From NCBI RefSeq assembly GCF_008727865.1, contig NZ_VTWU01000011.1, positions 31,937 to 95,936 of the forward strand: a DNA stretch of 64,000 nucleotides, in the 5' to 3' direction. Shown in pieces: positions 54,251-62,808 of the stretch. The DNA is from Hymenobacter busanensis (lineage in GTDB: Bacteria > Bacteroidota > Bacteroidia > Cytophagales > Hymenobacteraceae). Position 1 is the stretch's first letter; the number at the start of each line of letters is the position of its first letter. The translations under genes and the position numbers were made by a program. Below the pieces are notes generated by a model, which was not told the origin of the DNA, searched no databases, and saw only the letters and a list, made by a program, of their open reading frames with translations.

Positions 54251-55285
54251 TTACATCTCGATATCCAACTCGGCGCTGCGGCGCCCGGGCTTCTCGGCCA
54301 CCTGCTCGGTGCGCTCGTCCCGGGTAGCTTGGGCGTTGCGCACCAGGTGTTGCACCGCGTGCAGGGCCGTCACCGCTTGGCGCTGTGGGGCCGGAGCCTG
54401 CTCCCGCCCGGTGCGCAACAGTTGCAAGGCGTTGTCGATGGGCCGGCCGTCGCGGGCACGCTCCTCCACCCGGCGCAGCATCCGGTAAAACGTCTTGTCA
54501 AACTGCCGGGCCTGGGCAATGGCCTGCACCTGGTCCGGCGCCAGGTGCTGCTCCCGGGGCACCAGCTGGTTGATGGCAGCCACGCGCCCGGCAATCTTAT
54601 CCAGCCGGCCGGCATCGTAAGCCGGGTCGCGTGGCCGGGCTGCCTGGGGCCGCAGCTTCTCGTGCGCCTGGGCCTCGTAGCCAAACTGCTGCTCGAACTG
54701 CCGGCCGGCCGCCGCTTGCCAGCGCATCAGGTCAAACCGCTGCCGGCGCCCGCCGGGGTTGAGGGTCAGCTTTTGCTCCCGGTCGCGGGCGCTGACAATG
54801 ATGTGCACGTGCGTCTGCAGGCCCGCGCGCTTGGCGCCGGCCTTGGCCGTGCCCGCCACCACCTCGGGGTCCGTCCCCCGGTGGGTGCGGTCCTGGTGGA
54901 GGATGGCTCCCCATACCAGGCTTTGGCTGTCCAGCTGCCGGCCGCCGGGCAGCCGGAAGTTCTGCGCGTACTGGTCCATAACCTGCCGGGTGTACGCCTT
55001 AAGCTTGTCGGTGTCGTTGCCGATGTGGGCCAGCTCCTGCTCGCTGGGACTCAGCACCAGCGAGTAAAATTTAGCCTCCGCAGCCCGCAGCCCTTTCACG
55101 TTGGAGTCGATGCGTTGCAGCAGCTGCGCGGTGCCGAGCTCGTCCGAATCGGCATTGAAAAACGTTGCTTCCTGCCCCTCCCCTACCGCTTCGTGCTGCA
55201 GATAATTCAGCGTTTGCGCGCAGCTGCCGGTATTGGTATACGCTGCTTTGCCGTGCGTTTTGGGGTTGATAAGTTTGACGTACAT
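54251..55285 (-). CDS. Relaxase (MobA/DUF5712-like)
   Basis: 344 residues from the ATG at 55285 (MYVKLINPKTHG), the first after the previous stop. The metal site of relaxases appears as ILHQDRTHRG (His130) and THVHIIVSARD (His159, His161), typical of a three-His nicking enzyme. A likely catalytic Tyr lies in the N-terminus (Tyr16 or Tyr28). The C-terminal half is helical. It nicks oriT and leads the strand into the coupling protein encoded next. It starts 7 bases after the accessory gene's stop. Confidence 0.78.
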   Translation of the reverse strand: MYVKLINPKTHGKAAYTNTGSCAQTLNYLQHEAVGEGQEATFFNADSDELGTAQLLQRIDSNVKGLRAAEAKFYSLVLSPSEQELAHIGNDTDKLKAYTRQVMDQYAQNFRLPGGRQLDSQSLVWGAILHQDRTHRGTDPEVVAGTAKAGAKRAGLQTHVHIIVSARDREQKLTLNPGGRRQRFDLMRWQAAAGRQFEQQFGYEAQAHEKLRPQAARPRDPAYDAGRLDKIAGRVAAINQLVPREQHLAPDQVQAIAQARQFDKTFYRMLRRVEERARDGRPIDNALQLLRTGREQAPAPQRQAVTALHAVQHLVRNAQATRDERTEQVAEKPGRRSAELDIEM

Positions 55286-55292
55286 CGGCCTT

Positions 55293-55850
55293 TTAACCTG
55301 CTTTAAGTCCGCTGGAAGCAGCTCCATTTTCTCCCGATTGCCCCGGCTCTACCTGGCTTTCTACTGGCGCCTGGTGCCTTCCCGGGCCCTGTTTGCGGGC
55401 GGTCTGCAGCGCTTCTTTTACCTGCCTTTCTACCGCTTCTTCGTTGCGCTGGCGTAGCAATTGGATCGCCTGCTGCTGCCGCTGCAGCTGTACTTCGCTG
55501 AGCGTTTCCAGCTGCGCGTTCAGGTTGCTCACCAGGATTTCGTTCATGCGCAGCACCCGCTCCAGCGTGATGCGGCTACGCAGCATTTCTTCCAGCATGG
55601 CCGTGAGCAGCGTGCGCTCCTGCTCCTGCATGAAGCCGAAGACCCGGTCACCCAGCTTTTTTATCTGCTGCATGATGAGCTGCCCTTCGCGCGCTTCCGT
55701 GGCGCGGGGGTCGAGCCCTCGGGTAGCAAAGTACTCCACGGCCGCACTGGTGTAGGCCCCTAGGCTGGCGCCGACTTCCGCGGCCGCCGCGTCGGCTTTG
55801 CGGTAGGCAATGCTGTCGAGGGTAACCCGTTTGCGAAGCGCTGTACTCAT
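55293..55850 (-). CDS. Mobilisation accessory protein (BfmA/BtgA-like)
   Basis: 185 residues from the ATG at 55850 (MSTALRKRVTLDS). The first 55 residues form a ribbon-helix-helix-type DNA-binding unit (ALRKRVTLDSIAYRKADAAAAEVG, GAYTSAAVEYF). Residues 60-150 are a long coiled coil (LEEMLRSRITLERVLRMN, QLQRQQQAIQLLRQRNEEAVE). Such proteins bind oriT and help the relaxase in Bacteroidota mobilisable elements. First gene of the operon; it overlaps no other gene. Confidence 0.7.
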   Translation of the reverse strand: MSTALRKRVTLDSIAYRKADAAAAEVGASLGAYTSAAVEYFATRGLDPRATEAREGQLIMQQIKKLGDRVFGFMQEQERTLLTAMLEEMLRSRITLERVLRMNEILVSNLNAQLETLSEVQLQRQQQAIQLLRQRNEEAVERQVKEALQTARKQGPGRHQAPVESQVEPGQSGENGAASSGLKAG

Positions 55851-56256
55851 GACATGTATGTTGTTGGTAGGCTCGCGGCCCACATTTACATCTGTAAACC
55901 AATTACTTACATTCAGATGGCCCGCTAAAACAGCTCTGCTGGTTTATAAACGACTCAGGAATAGCGCGTTAGCTCTAAGCCTGAGTTGTTCTTCTTGCTA
56001 AGACCATTCTACAGTTAGCAATAAGTTAGTAAGAAGCTAGTACGGAGCTTTGAATATTAGTGTTAGCTCCCGGGGCACTTCGCCTTCATTTGCCATCTAG
56101 GTTCTGAATCAAACCCGTTGCAACAGACTATGCACCCAGGCTCCTCCAACACCTGCTTTGGCTAATTGCTGGTTGCTGGCTTTGATTCAATTATGCCGCA
56201 TTGCAACTCAAGGGCACGCCGACGCGGGTTTTAAGCTGCTGGGTTCAAATCAACAG
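55851..56256. other. Intergenic region, candidate oriT and mob operator
   Basis: About 400 bases upstream of the mobilisation operon. It holds a perfect small palindrome, TTTACATCTGTAAA at 55885-55898, well placed as an RHH-protein operator, and an inverted repeat GGAGCT/AGCTCC at 56044-56070 with a 15-base spacer that could mark a nick region. oriT is inferred from position, not from a known nick sequence. No gene. Confidence 0.4.
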
Positions 56257-56664
56257 TTCTGCAATTCTGCATTTCTGTTGCTGATATATGACACCTGCTA
56301 GCTCCAACTGGTCGCTTGTGCCGCAATTCTGCTTTTCTGTAGTTCTACACTTCTGCAAGTTGTTCCCTCACGTGTCGGCTCACTGCTTTCTACTTTTGTG
56401 CAAATCTGTTTTTCTGTTGTTTTGTATTTCTGTTAAACTCACGCACTCACTGCTACCTGTCCCATCTAGCTGCGGTTCTGCAAAAACACACTTCTGCAAA
56501 CCTGTTTTTCTGTTGTTATGTGATTCTGCTTTTTTGTTATTTAACTTTCCTGCAACTAGACAGAACCGCATGACAACAGAAAACCAGAAATGCTTTTCTG
56601 GCTAAAAACACTTCTGCTTTTCAGCAAAAGTGTTGTTCTGCGCTTCTGGCTTTCTGCTTTTCTA
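56257..56664 (+). repeat. Phased 8-bp repeat array (TTCTGNNN), candidate partition centromere
   Basis: 17 exact TTCTG copies, plus several one-mismatch copies, recur at multiples of 8 bases. Starts include 56257, 56265, 56273; then 56327, 56335, 56351; then 56412, 56428, 56476, 56492, 56508, 56524, 56596, 56612, 56636, 56644, 56652. From 56388 to 56660 every copy keeps the same 8-bp phase, across gaps. Degenerate copies such as TTCTA 56388, TTGTG 56396, ATCTG 56404, TTTTG 56420 and TTATG 56516 fill phase positions. Eight is not a multiple of three, so this is a DNA-level signal. It ends at the parA promoter. Confidence 0.8.
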
Positions 56665-56665
56665 T

Positions 56666-56673
56666 TACTTTTG
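56666..56673 (+). promoter_or_regulatory. -7 box of parA
   Basis: TACTTTTG, adjacent to the last repeat copy (56660), so the -33 region lies inside the array. Start near 56677, ATG at 56735. Suggests repression by the array-binding protein. Confidence 0.55.
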
Positions 56674-56734
56674 GTTTATTGTCCTGCCGGCGCGTTGCCC
56701 CGGTACCTACCTACGCCTCAACCCCACACCCACT

Positions 56735-57502
56735 ATGTCCAAGGTTATCAGCTTTGCCACCCAGAAGGGGGGCTCCGGTAAATCCACGCTGGCTCTGGTG
56801 CTCGCTGCCCCGCTGGCAACGGAGTACGGCTTGCGCATCGCCGTCCTCGACTGCGACTACCAGCAGAGCATCGTCAAGACCCGCGAGCAGGTGGACGCGG
56901 CCAACTTCGCCAAGCTGCGCGAAGTCAACCCCGACGCCCAGTATCCCTACGACGTGTACCCCTGGCAGCTGAGCCAGATTTTTGACTTCATCGATAATCC
57001 CGAGCACAACTACGACCTCATCATCATCGACGTGCCCGGCCGCGCCGACGGCGACGACGTGTTCAACGCCCTGACGGCCTGCGACGCGGTGATAGTGCCC
57101 CTAGTGTCGGATTACCTGGACCGGGCCTCCACGGCCGAATTTATGACCATCCTGGAGGCCATCAAGAAAGCCGCCGACGACGCCCAGATTGACTTCCAGT
57201 ACTACGGCCTGCCCACCAAGCGCGTGGCGGGGCAGCGGGAGGAGAAAGAGATGGACGACTACATCGACGGACTGGGCCTGTCGCGCTTCAACTCGTACCT
57301 GGGTCACCGCAAGGCCTACACCCGGGCCTCGACGCTCTACAGCCTGCTCAATCCGGCCTGGTCGCGTTACGCCGGTGGCTCCAAGGACACAAGTGAGGAA
57401 ATCCGCCGCGTGTGCGAGGAGCTCATCGAGCGTCTCGGCCTGCCTGACCGCCGTCCCGCCGCGGCGACTACTGTATCCACTGCTTCAACCTCCGCGAAAT
57501 AA
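56735..57502 (+). CDS. parA: ParA-family partition ATPase
   Basis: 255 residues from the ATG at 56735 (MSKVISFATQ); the frame is open upstream only through the repeat array. Deviant Walker A motif KGGSGKST near the N-terminus, Walker A' region in LDCDYQQSIV, Walker B in DLIIIDVPGRADGD. It has no N-terminal DNA-binding domain, like small type Ib ParA proteins that work with RHH-type partners. It drives plasmid segregation. It shares one base with the following gene (TAATG), so the two are coupled. Confidence 0.85.
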   Translation: MSKVISFATQKGGSGKSTLALVLAAPLATEYGLRIAVLDCDYQQSIVKTREQVDAANFAKLREVNPDAQYPYDVYPWQLSQIFDFIDNPEHNYDLIIIDVPGRADGDDVFNALTACDAVIVPLVSDYLDRASTAEFMTILEAIKKAADDAQIDFQYYGLPTKRVAGQREEKEMDDYIDGLGLSRFNSYLGHRKAYTRASTLYSLLNPAWSRYAGGSKDTSEEIRRVCEELIERLGLPDRRPAAATTVSTASTSAK

Positions 57503-57975
57503 TGGGCTTCGAGAAACCGCAAATCACGCCGCGCCGCCGCATTGAAGTACCCGAAGAAGCCCGCCAGCAGGCCCGGGCCGGGATGGGAGGGGAGGCCACT
57601 CGCACGGCCACCACGCCGCCGGCGCCGGTGGAGCCAGTGGCGCCCCCCACGCCCGCAGCTGCTCCGGCAGTTGCCGCTCCTGCACCCGAGCCCGTAGCGG
57701 CGGCCTCGCAGCCAGCTGCGCCAGCTGCCGCTCCCGTTCGTACCTCTACGCGGGGCCGTAAGCCCGCCGCGGCCGCAGCACCAGTCCCGGAGGCCGAAGT
57801 GCCCCTGCATACGGTGCAAATCGCCAAGTCCGTGGTGCAGGAGATTAAGATGAGTTTGCTGCTGGTCACGCCCGGCCCGGATACGCCGACTACCATCAAG
57901 AATTACCTGGAGGCAGCCCACCGGCACTACGATGCGCACCTGCGCAAAACCGGCAAGTTGCCGCCGGCCAAGTAG
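57502..57975 (+). CDS. ParA partner with Ala/Pro linker and predicted RHH domain (ParB-like)
   Basis: 157 residues. Residues 30-100 are Ala/Pro/Val-rich and disordered. Residues 102-150 read as strand (HTVQIAKS), helix (VVQEIKMSLLLV), turn (TPGPDT) and helix (PTTIKNYLEAAHRHYDAHL), the ribbon-helix-helix layout also used by DUF3408 proteins. Basic N-terminus (ITPRRRIEVPEEARQQAR) could contact ParA. Position and coupling with parA make it the likely centromere-binding protein for the upstream TTCTG array. Family is inferred, not recognised. Confidence 0.6.
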   Translation: MGFEKPQITPRRRIEVPEEARQQARAGMGGEATRTATTPPAPVEPVAPPTPAAAPAVAAPAPEPVAAASQPAAPAAAPVRTSTRGRKPAAAAAPVPEAEVPLHTVQIAKSVVQEIKMSLLLVTPGPDTPTTIKNYLEAAHRHYDAHLRKTGKLPPAK

Positions 57976-58001
57976 GGGAAGGGCCTTTCGGTCGACCGAG
58001 T

Positions 58002-58034
58002 ACCAGCAGCTCTTTCGGGGGCTGCTGGTGTTTT
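58002..58034 (+). terminator. Terminator of the par operon
   Basis: Perfect 9-bp stem (ACCAGCAGC / GCTGCTGGT), 10-base loop, then GTTTT. Confidence 0.75.
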
Positions 58035-58228
58035 GGGCGGTGGGGGAGGGGAGTGGCCCGAGCTTGCGGCCGCTGGCTTTCGGCTACGCTCACTTTTTAT
58101 AAGCAGTGGCTGGCGGGCATCAGGGTCTTACCAGTTTCGTTCGCGGCGGCTGCTTTCTGGCAGATGGCCTAAACAGCCTGCGCGGGGCAAAAGGAGGGCT
58201 TTACTGCGGCGAAGGCCTTGGGGTTGCA

Positions 58229-58427
58229 CTTATAAAACGTGCTAGTTGGCGGCTGCAGAGCCCGCCCGAACTTATAAAACGTGGTAATTCACTGTTAGTT
58301 AATAGTTAGTATAAAGTTAGTAAGTGTCTTTTTCACCTTAAAAAATGTTGGAATGACTTATAAAAAGTGGTGCAAAGCATCTATCCCTACTACAGCATCG
58401 AGAAGCTGCAGTCGCTTATAAAACGTG
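58229..58427 (+). repeat. Left iteron array of the replication origin
   Basis: Four direct copies of CTTATAAAACGTG (third copy has AAG for ACG): 58229-58241, 58271-58283, 58357-58369, 58415-58427. Spacing 42, 86 and 58 bases. All in one orientation, opposite to the right array. Confidence 0.85.
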
Positions 58428-58661
58428 AGATTAACTTTGAATAGGAAAGAATCGACTTTGAAAAGTGCAATCCCCTGATGACGTCGGTTTTCCCATGCTC
58501 ATTGTGTTGTTTTCTTGTTTGTTTGGCTGGTGGTTTGCAACCGGCCACTTAAAAGCTAATCGTAGGGGGTACAACAACTCTTGTGAGTTATTTGCTATTA
58601 CTTGTTCTATTTGTAGGGCTCATAACTCGCTGAAACACAGAAGTATATAATGGTATAAAAC
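58428..58661. other. AT-rich segment between the iteron arrays
   Basis: About 230 AT-rich bases, the likely melting region of the origin. The short open frame here has no coding character. Confidence 0.55.
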
Positions 58662-58760
58662 CACTTTTTATAAGCGAAAAACCACTTTTTATACCTTTTA
58701 TTACCACGTTTTATAAGCGAAATCTCACGTTTTATAAGTCCAAAGACCACGTTTTATAAG
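58662..58760 (-). repeat. Right iteron array of the replication origin
   Basis: Copies of CACGTTTTATAAG (the reverse complement of the left iteron) start at 58662, 58683, 58705, 58726 and 58748, i.e. every 21 or 22 bases, two helical turns. The first two copies carry CACTTTTTATA. A half copy (CACG) lies at 58769. They lie just upstream of the rep promoter. Confidence 0.85.
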
Positions 58761-58809
58761 TGAAAAACCACGCCCAACTACCACTGTGGTTTTTTACTTC
58801 CCCGTCACG

Positions 58810-58817
58810 TACTTTTG
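58810..58817 (+). promoter_or_regulatory. -7 box of rep
   Basis: TACTTTTG, 30 bases before the ATG at 58847. Two CTTATCCC repeats (58819-58826 and 58833-58840) lie in the leader; they may help initiation or regulation. Supports 58847, not the GTG at 58760, as the start. Confidence 0.55.
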
Positions 58818-58846
58818 CCTTATCCCCGCGTTCTTATCCCGAATTT

Positions 58847-59791
58847 ATGAAGCCTGAAGATACCGCCGTTGTAGTCGTAGAGCCCACTCCCGTCGTTCGC
58901 CAGCACAATGCCATCACGCAGGCCCGCTACGACTACACGGCCTGCCAGCTGGATATCTTCTTTTACCTGCTGTCCCGCCTGCGCCGGGACGACACGCCCG
59001 ACCAGGAGTACACCATTTACGTGAAGGACGTGGAGGCGCTCACGGGCCGCCAGTGGAACTACCAGCAGCTGCGTGAGGCAACGGCTGACATGGGCTCGCG
59101 CATGTTCGAGGTAGAAAATGAGCGGACCTACCAGCAGCTTTGGATGTTTCAGCGCGTGGAGTACATCAAAGGCAAAGGGTGCCTGCAGATTCAGCTGGCG
59201 GCGCCGATTCGCCCCTACCTGTTTAACCTCAAGGAAAACTTTACTTCCTACCAGCTGCATTCGGCTCTGAAGCTGAGTAGCAAGTACGCCAAGCGCATTT
59301 ACCAACTGGTGAGCCAGTGGAAGGACAAGACTTCGACGCGCACCTACCCGCTGGACGAATTCAAGCAGATGTTGCACCTGAAAGACCCCAAGGGCAAGGA
59401 GCCGGAGTTGTTTCAGAACATCAGCCAGCTTAAGGCCCGCGTGCTCGACATTGCCGTGCGCCAGGTCAGCGAGCACACCGACCTCAAAATTGACTACGAG
59501 TTGGTCAAGAAGGGCAGAGCTTACGACGCGGTGCGCTTTACCATTGCCCGCCAGCATCCCCAGCAGCTGCCCATCCCGTTCGAGCAGCCGGCGGAGGATG
59601 CCCGCGCCTTCGCGGCCCGGCAGCACCTGGACGCGCTGGGCATTACCCAGCCGCAACTGGTGGCCAGTATCCTCGGCGACGCCAAGCACCTGGACCAGCT
59701 GTTCAAGTTCACCTACCAGCTAAAAACCGACAAGGTGAAGGCGACCAAGAACCCGGGCGGACTATTTCTAAAGATTTGCGGCCTGCGGTGA
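58847..59791 (+). CDS. rep: Rep_3-family replication initiator
   Basis: 314 residues from the ATG at 58847. Two winged-helix domains of the Rep_3 (RepB/RepE) type: HNAITQARYDYTACQLDIFFYLL at about 20-45, and a second with YAKRIYQLVSQWKD and TYPLDEFKQMLHL at about 145-180. The C-terminal 60 residues are a helical extension. It binds the adjacent iterons to start replication. This and the iterons show that the window is plasmid DNA. Confidence 0.9.
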   Translation: MKPEDTAVVVVEPTPVVRQHNAITQARYDYTACQLDIFFYLLSRLRRDDTPDQEYTIYVKDVEALTGRQWNYQQLREATADMGSRMFEVENERTYQQLWMFQRVEYIKGKGCLQIQLAAPIRPYLFNLKENFTSYQLHSALKLSSKYAKRIYQLVSQWKDKTSTRTYPLDEFKQMLHLKDPKGKEPELFQNISQLKARVLDIAVRQVSEHTDLKIDYELVKKGRAYDAVRFTIARQHPQQLPIPFEQPAEDARAFAARQHLDALGITQPQLVASILGDAKHLDQLFKFTYQLKTDKVKATKNPGGLFLKICGLR

Positions 59792-59824
59792 AGTCGCCTG
59801 ATTGTGGGTAACCCTGACAGCAAA

Positions 59825-61186
59825 CTACAGAATCAGCAGTTCGTCAGAGGGCGCAAATCTTCCGCTAAGAGCAGCAGAACCAGGCTGACCCGGAATTTCC
59901 ACAACCAAGCTGGCGTATACCCCACTGCCAACCCGAGTTATATTGCCTTGGAAGCCTCCCTTACCATCAGGAGTCATTCTCAAGTAATGCTTACCCCGTT
60001 GATAGACGTACCGGTCATAAAAGGGGAAAACCTGTTTTCTTCCGTCCGCGAAAGTGCCCACCAGCATTCTATCGGAAGACTTATCGCTAACCCTGCCCAC
60101 AGGCACGCTAAGCGTGTAGTTGGCCCCAACGTCAGCATCCTCCCGGGTAAATACCTTGAATGCATTGCTAATTCTGCTAACGTCATGTTCTAGGTCGTCC
60201 ACCACCGATGGCTGGTAAAGCAGAACCAGTGAAATGGGCTTGCCGGGAAACATTTCAAAATACTGGGTTATCCATTCCACTGCTTTTTCTAAAGAAACGC
60301 TGTCAGGCAGATGGATGAATAGCGAGTTGAACACATTATCTGTCTCAACGGCTGAATGCTTGGCCAAATTAGAACACGCGTCCTGCAGCTTGGAAAACAG
60401 GTTTTTGTACTCGTTCCGGTGATAGGCAGAGGTGATGACTAGCGTGTACGATTGATATTTCAGATGAAACGAGCTGAGCTTATCCTTGAATGGATATATC
60501 ATCAGGATAAACACGGCCCTGGCATTCTCATCCTTGGCAGGCTTCGATGGGTCGATTGGCTCCACCAATGCTGAAAAGGGTTCTGCTGACATCCGTTGCT
60601 GCTTGAACATGTCGTCCAAACGCTCCAACAGCATGTTCCATTCACGGTCCTCGGGATAAACATCTGGGAAGTCCAGTACCACCTGACACGGGAGGTAAGC
60701 ATACTTTTTTAAAAGCTGCACGACGAGCACCTCCAATTCTGCTGCTCGTTTTTCAAAGCTTTGCTGGTACTTGGAAGCTCCATAATTCTTTATGGATACC
60801 CGCATTTCCTTTCCACTCACTCCAGTTAGTATCCCGTCAAAACCGGCCTGGTTCAGCTTGGCTGGCTTGATGGGGTGCTCATTGGAATGGAGCATGCTCA
60901 ACGCGAAGATTTCAAACAAGGCCCCCTGATAGGTATTTTTCTCCCGGCTCATCACTAGCTTAACCTGGGCAACAGTCCATTTGCGGTCTATCTCCAGCAA
61001 ACGTTTGATGCTGTAAGCCAAAGAGAACAGTTCGTTGGTAGCAAGCTCATCCACCCTTCGCCAAAGCAGTTGAAGCGGATGACCGATGCTGCCGGTAAGC
61101 CAACTCAGTGTGAACTGGTCAATCAGGACCTGCATGTATTCAGCCAGTTCTTCGTCTGTGATACCTAGAGTATTTCTTCTATTCAT
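59825..61186 (-). CDS. Orphan protein with nuclease-like (PD-(D/E)XK variant) motif
   Basis: 453 residues, no signal. Residues 85-140 show a nuclease-like order: GALFEIFAL (Glu92), GFDGIL (Asp117) and RVSIKNYG (Ser131, Lys133), so the usual Glu before the Lys is Ser. The C-terminal 300 residues mix helices and strands with no known fold (QVVLDFPDVYPE; GANYTLSVPVGRV). Its GC and codon use are like the SPARDA and Qat genes. It could be a stand-alone restriction or abortive-infection gene. It converges on rep. Confidence 0.5.
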   Translation of the reverse strand: MNRRNTLGITDEELAEYMQVLIDQFTLSWLTGSIGHPLQLLWRRVDELATNELFSLAYSIKRLLEIDRKWTVAQVKLVMSREKNTYQGALFEIFALSMLHSNEHPIKPAKLNQAGFDGILTGVSGKEMRVSIKNYGASKYQQSFEKRAAELEVLVVQLLKKYAYLPCQVVLDFPDVYPEDREWNMLLERLDDMFKQQRMSAEPFSALVEPIDPSKPAKDENARAVFILMIYPFKDKLSSFHLKYQSYTLVITSAYHRNEYKNLFSKLQDACSNLAKHSAVETDNVFNSLFIHLPDSVSLEKAVEWITQYFEMFPGKPISLVLLYQPSVVDDLEHDVSRISNAFKVFTREDADVGANYTLSVPVGRVSDKSSDRMLVGTFADGRKQVFPFYDRYVYQRGKHYLRMTPDGKGGFQGNITRVGSGVYASLVVEIPGQPGSAALSGRFAPSDELLIL

Positions 61187-61306
61187 CGAGTTTGAACGCT
61201 AGTTTGATATAAACGACTTTCTACCGGCCTGTTTTCTCAGGCTCATTGCCAGCATGGCTTGGTTAAAAATGATGGCAGCCTTGGATTAGGGTCAACCAAG
61301 GCTTCT

Positions 61307-61603
61307 CTATTGGAGAGCGGAGGCCGCTGAAAGCTGTACAGCTTCAGCACGGACGACAGCAAACAGCTCTTCCTCCGACACACCCAGCACCCGGGCCAAC
61401 TGCTGCAGTTCTCCCACGGTACAAGTGTCAGGACTGCGCTTGCGAGTGTCGTAGGTGCGCGCCGATACCCCCCAGGCTTCCACGATGCGCTTGCGGGTGC
61501 CAGCCACTTCCAGTAGCTCGGCCAGCGTGCTGGGGTGGTGGACGCGCGGGGGGCTGGTCAGGGGTTCGGTAAAGGCCACAGTCGGGGCAGGTACTTTTGG
61601 CAT
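61307..61603 (-). CDS. Small HTH (XRE-like) protein
   Basis: 98 residues with a disordered N-terminus and a helix-turn-helix unit at about 25-80 (TLAELLEVAGTRKRIVEAWGVSARTYDTRKRSP, then LGVSEEELFAVV). It could regulate plasmid genes. It has no signal or membrane part. It lies in a minus-strand run of small genes, 120 bases upstream (in its own sense) of the nuclease-like gene. Confidence 0.6.
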   Translation of the reverse strand: MPKVPAPTVAFTEPLTSPPRVHHPSTLAELLEVAGTRKRIVEAWGVSARTYDTRKRSPDTCTVGELQQLARVLGVSEEELFAVVRAEAVQLSAASALQ

Positions 61604-61662
61604 TTGAGGAAGGCTAAAAAGGCACAGAATAAAGTGCGTAAGGTATCCCTTTTACGCAGCGT

Positions 61663-61971
61663 CTAGTCCTTCGGCCGCCTGCAACTCTCTTGTATTTCCG
61701 ACGCAAGCGTTTGCTCCTCCCAGCGGCCGCACTCAGCTACGGCCAGCGCTAGCCATGCTTCCAGCTGGGCCGGCTCCGTACACTGAGTAATAAACGGCTC
61801 AGCCGCTTGACGGCGCTCCGGCGAAATGGCGGGGTGCTGTAAGATGCAGCGCAGTTCAGCGCGCATAGCCACCAGGGCGCACGGCGCAGCTGCGGGCTCC
61901 GGTACCATTGATTTCACGGACATGGGTAGCAGCAGTAAGGGCAGTAGGAAAAAGAAATAGCTGGTAGCCAC
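61663..61971 (-). CDS. Small exported hypothetical protein
   Basis: 102 residues with a hydrophobic N-terminus (residues 4-20; FFFLLPLLLLPM) and a small helical, Cys-containing domain (RCILQHPAISPERR, QCTEPAQLEAWLALAVAECG). Four cysteines could form disulphides after export. No family recognised. Confidence 0.45.
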   Translation of the reverse strand: MATSYFFFLLPLLLLPMSVKSMVPEPAAAPCALVAMRAELRCILQHPAISPERRQAAEPFITQCTEPAQLEAWLALAVAECGRWEEQTLASEIQESCRRPKD

Positions 61972-62007
61972 GCCGCCGCCCCAGTACCGGGGCGGCGGTG
62001 GGCTGGC

Positions 62008-62610
62008 CTAGCGCAGCATGTCAGATTTCATCAGCAGCACCGGACCGGCTACCACGTCGACGGGCGAGTAGTGCTCCAGCGGGTAGGTTTCGTACCAGGC
62101 GGCCGTGGCCAGCGGGTTGATGGGGAGCCGGCGGTTTTTGCCCTCGTCATCAAACACGAAAATATACCCCTCGTAAGGCCCGTGCTGGGGGCAGTGCACG
62201 TCGATGTAGTCAGCGGCCAGGGCGGCCCGTAGCTGGGCCAGGCCGAAGCTTTTGCGGCCCTTGTCGGGGCGCACCTCGCGGGTGCGGCCGTCCACAGCCA
62301 GCAGCGTAGCTGCTCCCTGGGCTGGCCTCATGCCGGTGTGCTGGCTCTGGAAGTAAGCCCCCAATTCCTGCCGGGTGGCGTACCGTTGGCCGCCCACCAC
62401 CTGAAACGGCCCATGGTCGTAGGTGGTCGTCGGAAAAAGCTGGCCTGTTGTGCCGCATAGGGCCACAATCAGCGTCGGCTGACCGGGTGCGGTGCGTAGA
62501 AACAGACGGGGCGGCAGCGGAAAGTTAGCGCCCTCGGGCTTTACCAACTCCGTATTGTGCAGGCTGAACACCAGCGGACCAGGGGTGATTAAACAGGGGG
62601 CATATTCCAT
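62008..62610 (-). CDS. Hypothetical protein with DUF3846-like C-terminus
   Basis: 200 residues. From about residue 125, the pattern LRAALAADYIDVHCPQHG, IFVFDDEGKNRRLPINPLATAAWY and VVAGPVLL follows that of DUF3846, a family found on plasmids and phages. The N-terminal 120 residues are beta-rich and unrecognised. Domain call is by eye. Confidence 0.5.
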   Translation of the reverse strand: MEYAPCLITPGPLVFSLHNTELVKPEGANFPLPPRLFLRTAPGQPTLIVALCGTTGQLFPTTTYDHGPFQVVGGQRYATRQELGAYFQSQHTGMRPAQGAATLLAVDGRTREVRPDKGRKSFGLAQLRAALAADYIDVHCPQHGPYEGYIFVFDDEGKNRRLPINPLATAAWYETYPLEHYSPVDVVAGPVLLMKSDMLR

Positions 62611-62808
62611 ACTACAGGACTGATTTATTGAACCTTACTACTATCTATCAAACGAATTGCAGGCCCTGCACGTTCTCTTTTTTACTTATAATTTGTATCT
62701 TTTTGCTCTTTTTTGTAGCCTTCTTCGCCTCACCGCCCCCGCGGGACTGCGCTCAAAAAGTGCAACTGGAGGTTCTGGCAACGGCTCCTATGTTGATTCA
62801 AGACGTGC

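Noticed and set aside
56288..56605. 105-residue open frame in the TTCTG array
   Set aside because: Its sequence is the translated repeat; the 8-bp period breaks codon phase and there is no protein-like pattern.
56257..56664. Array considered as a CRISPR
   Set aside because: The repeat unit is 5-8 bp with no spacers of 30 bp and no cas genes.
58760..58846. Upstream GTG start for rep
   Set aside because: It lies inside the last iteron and upstream of the rep -7 box.
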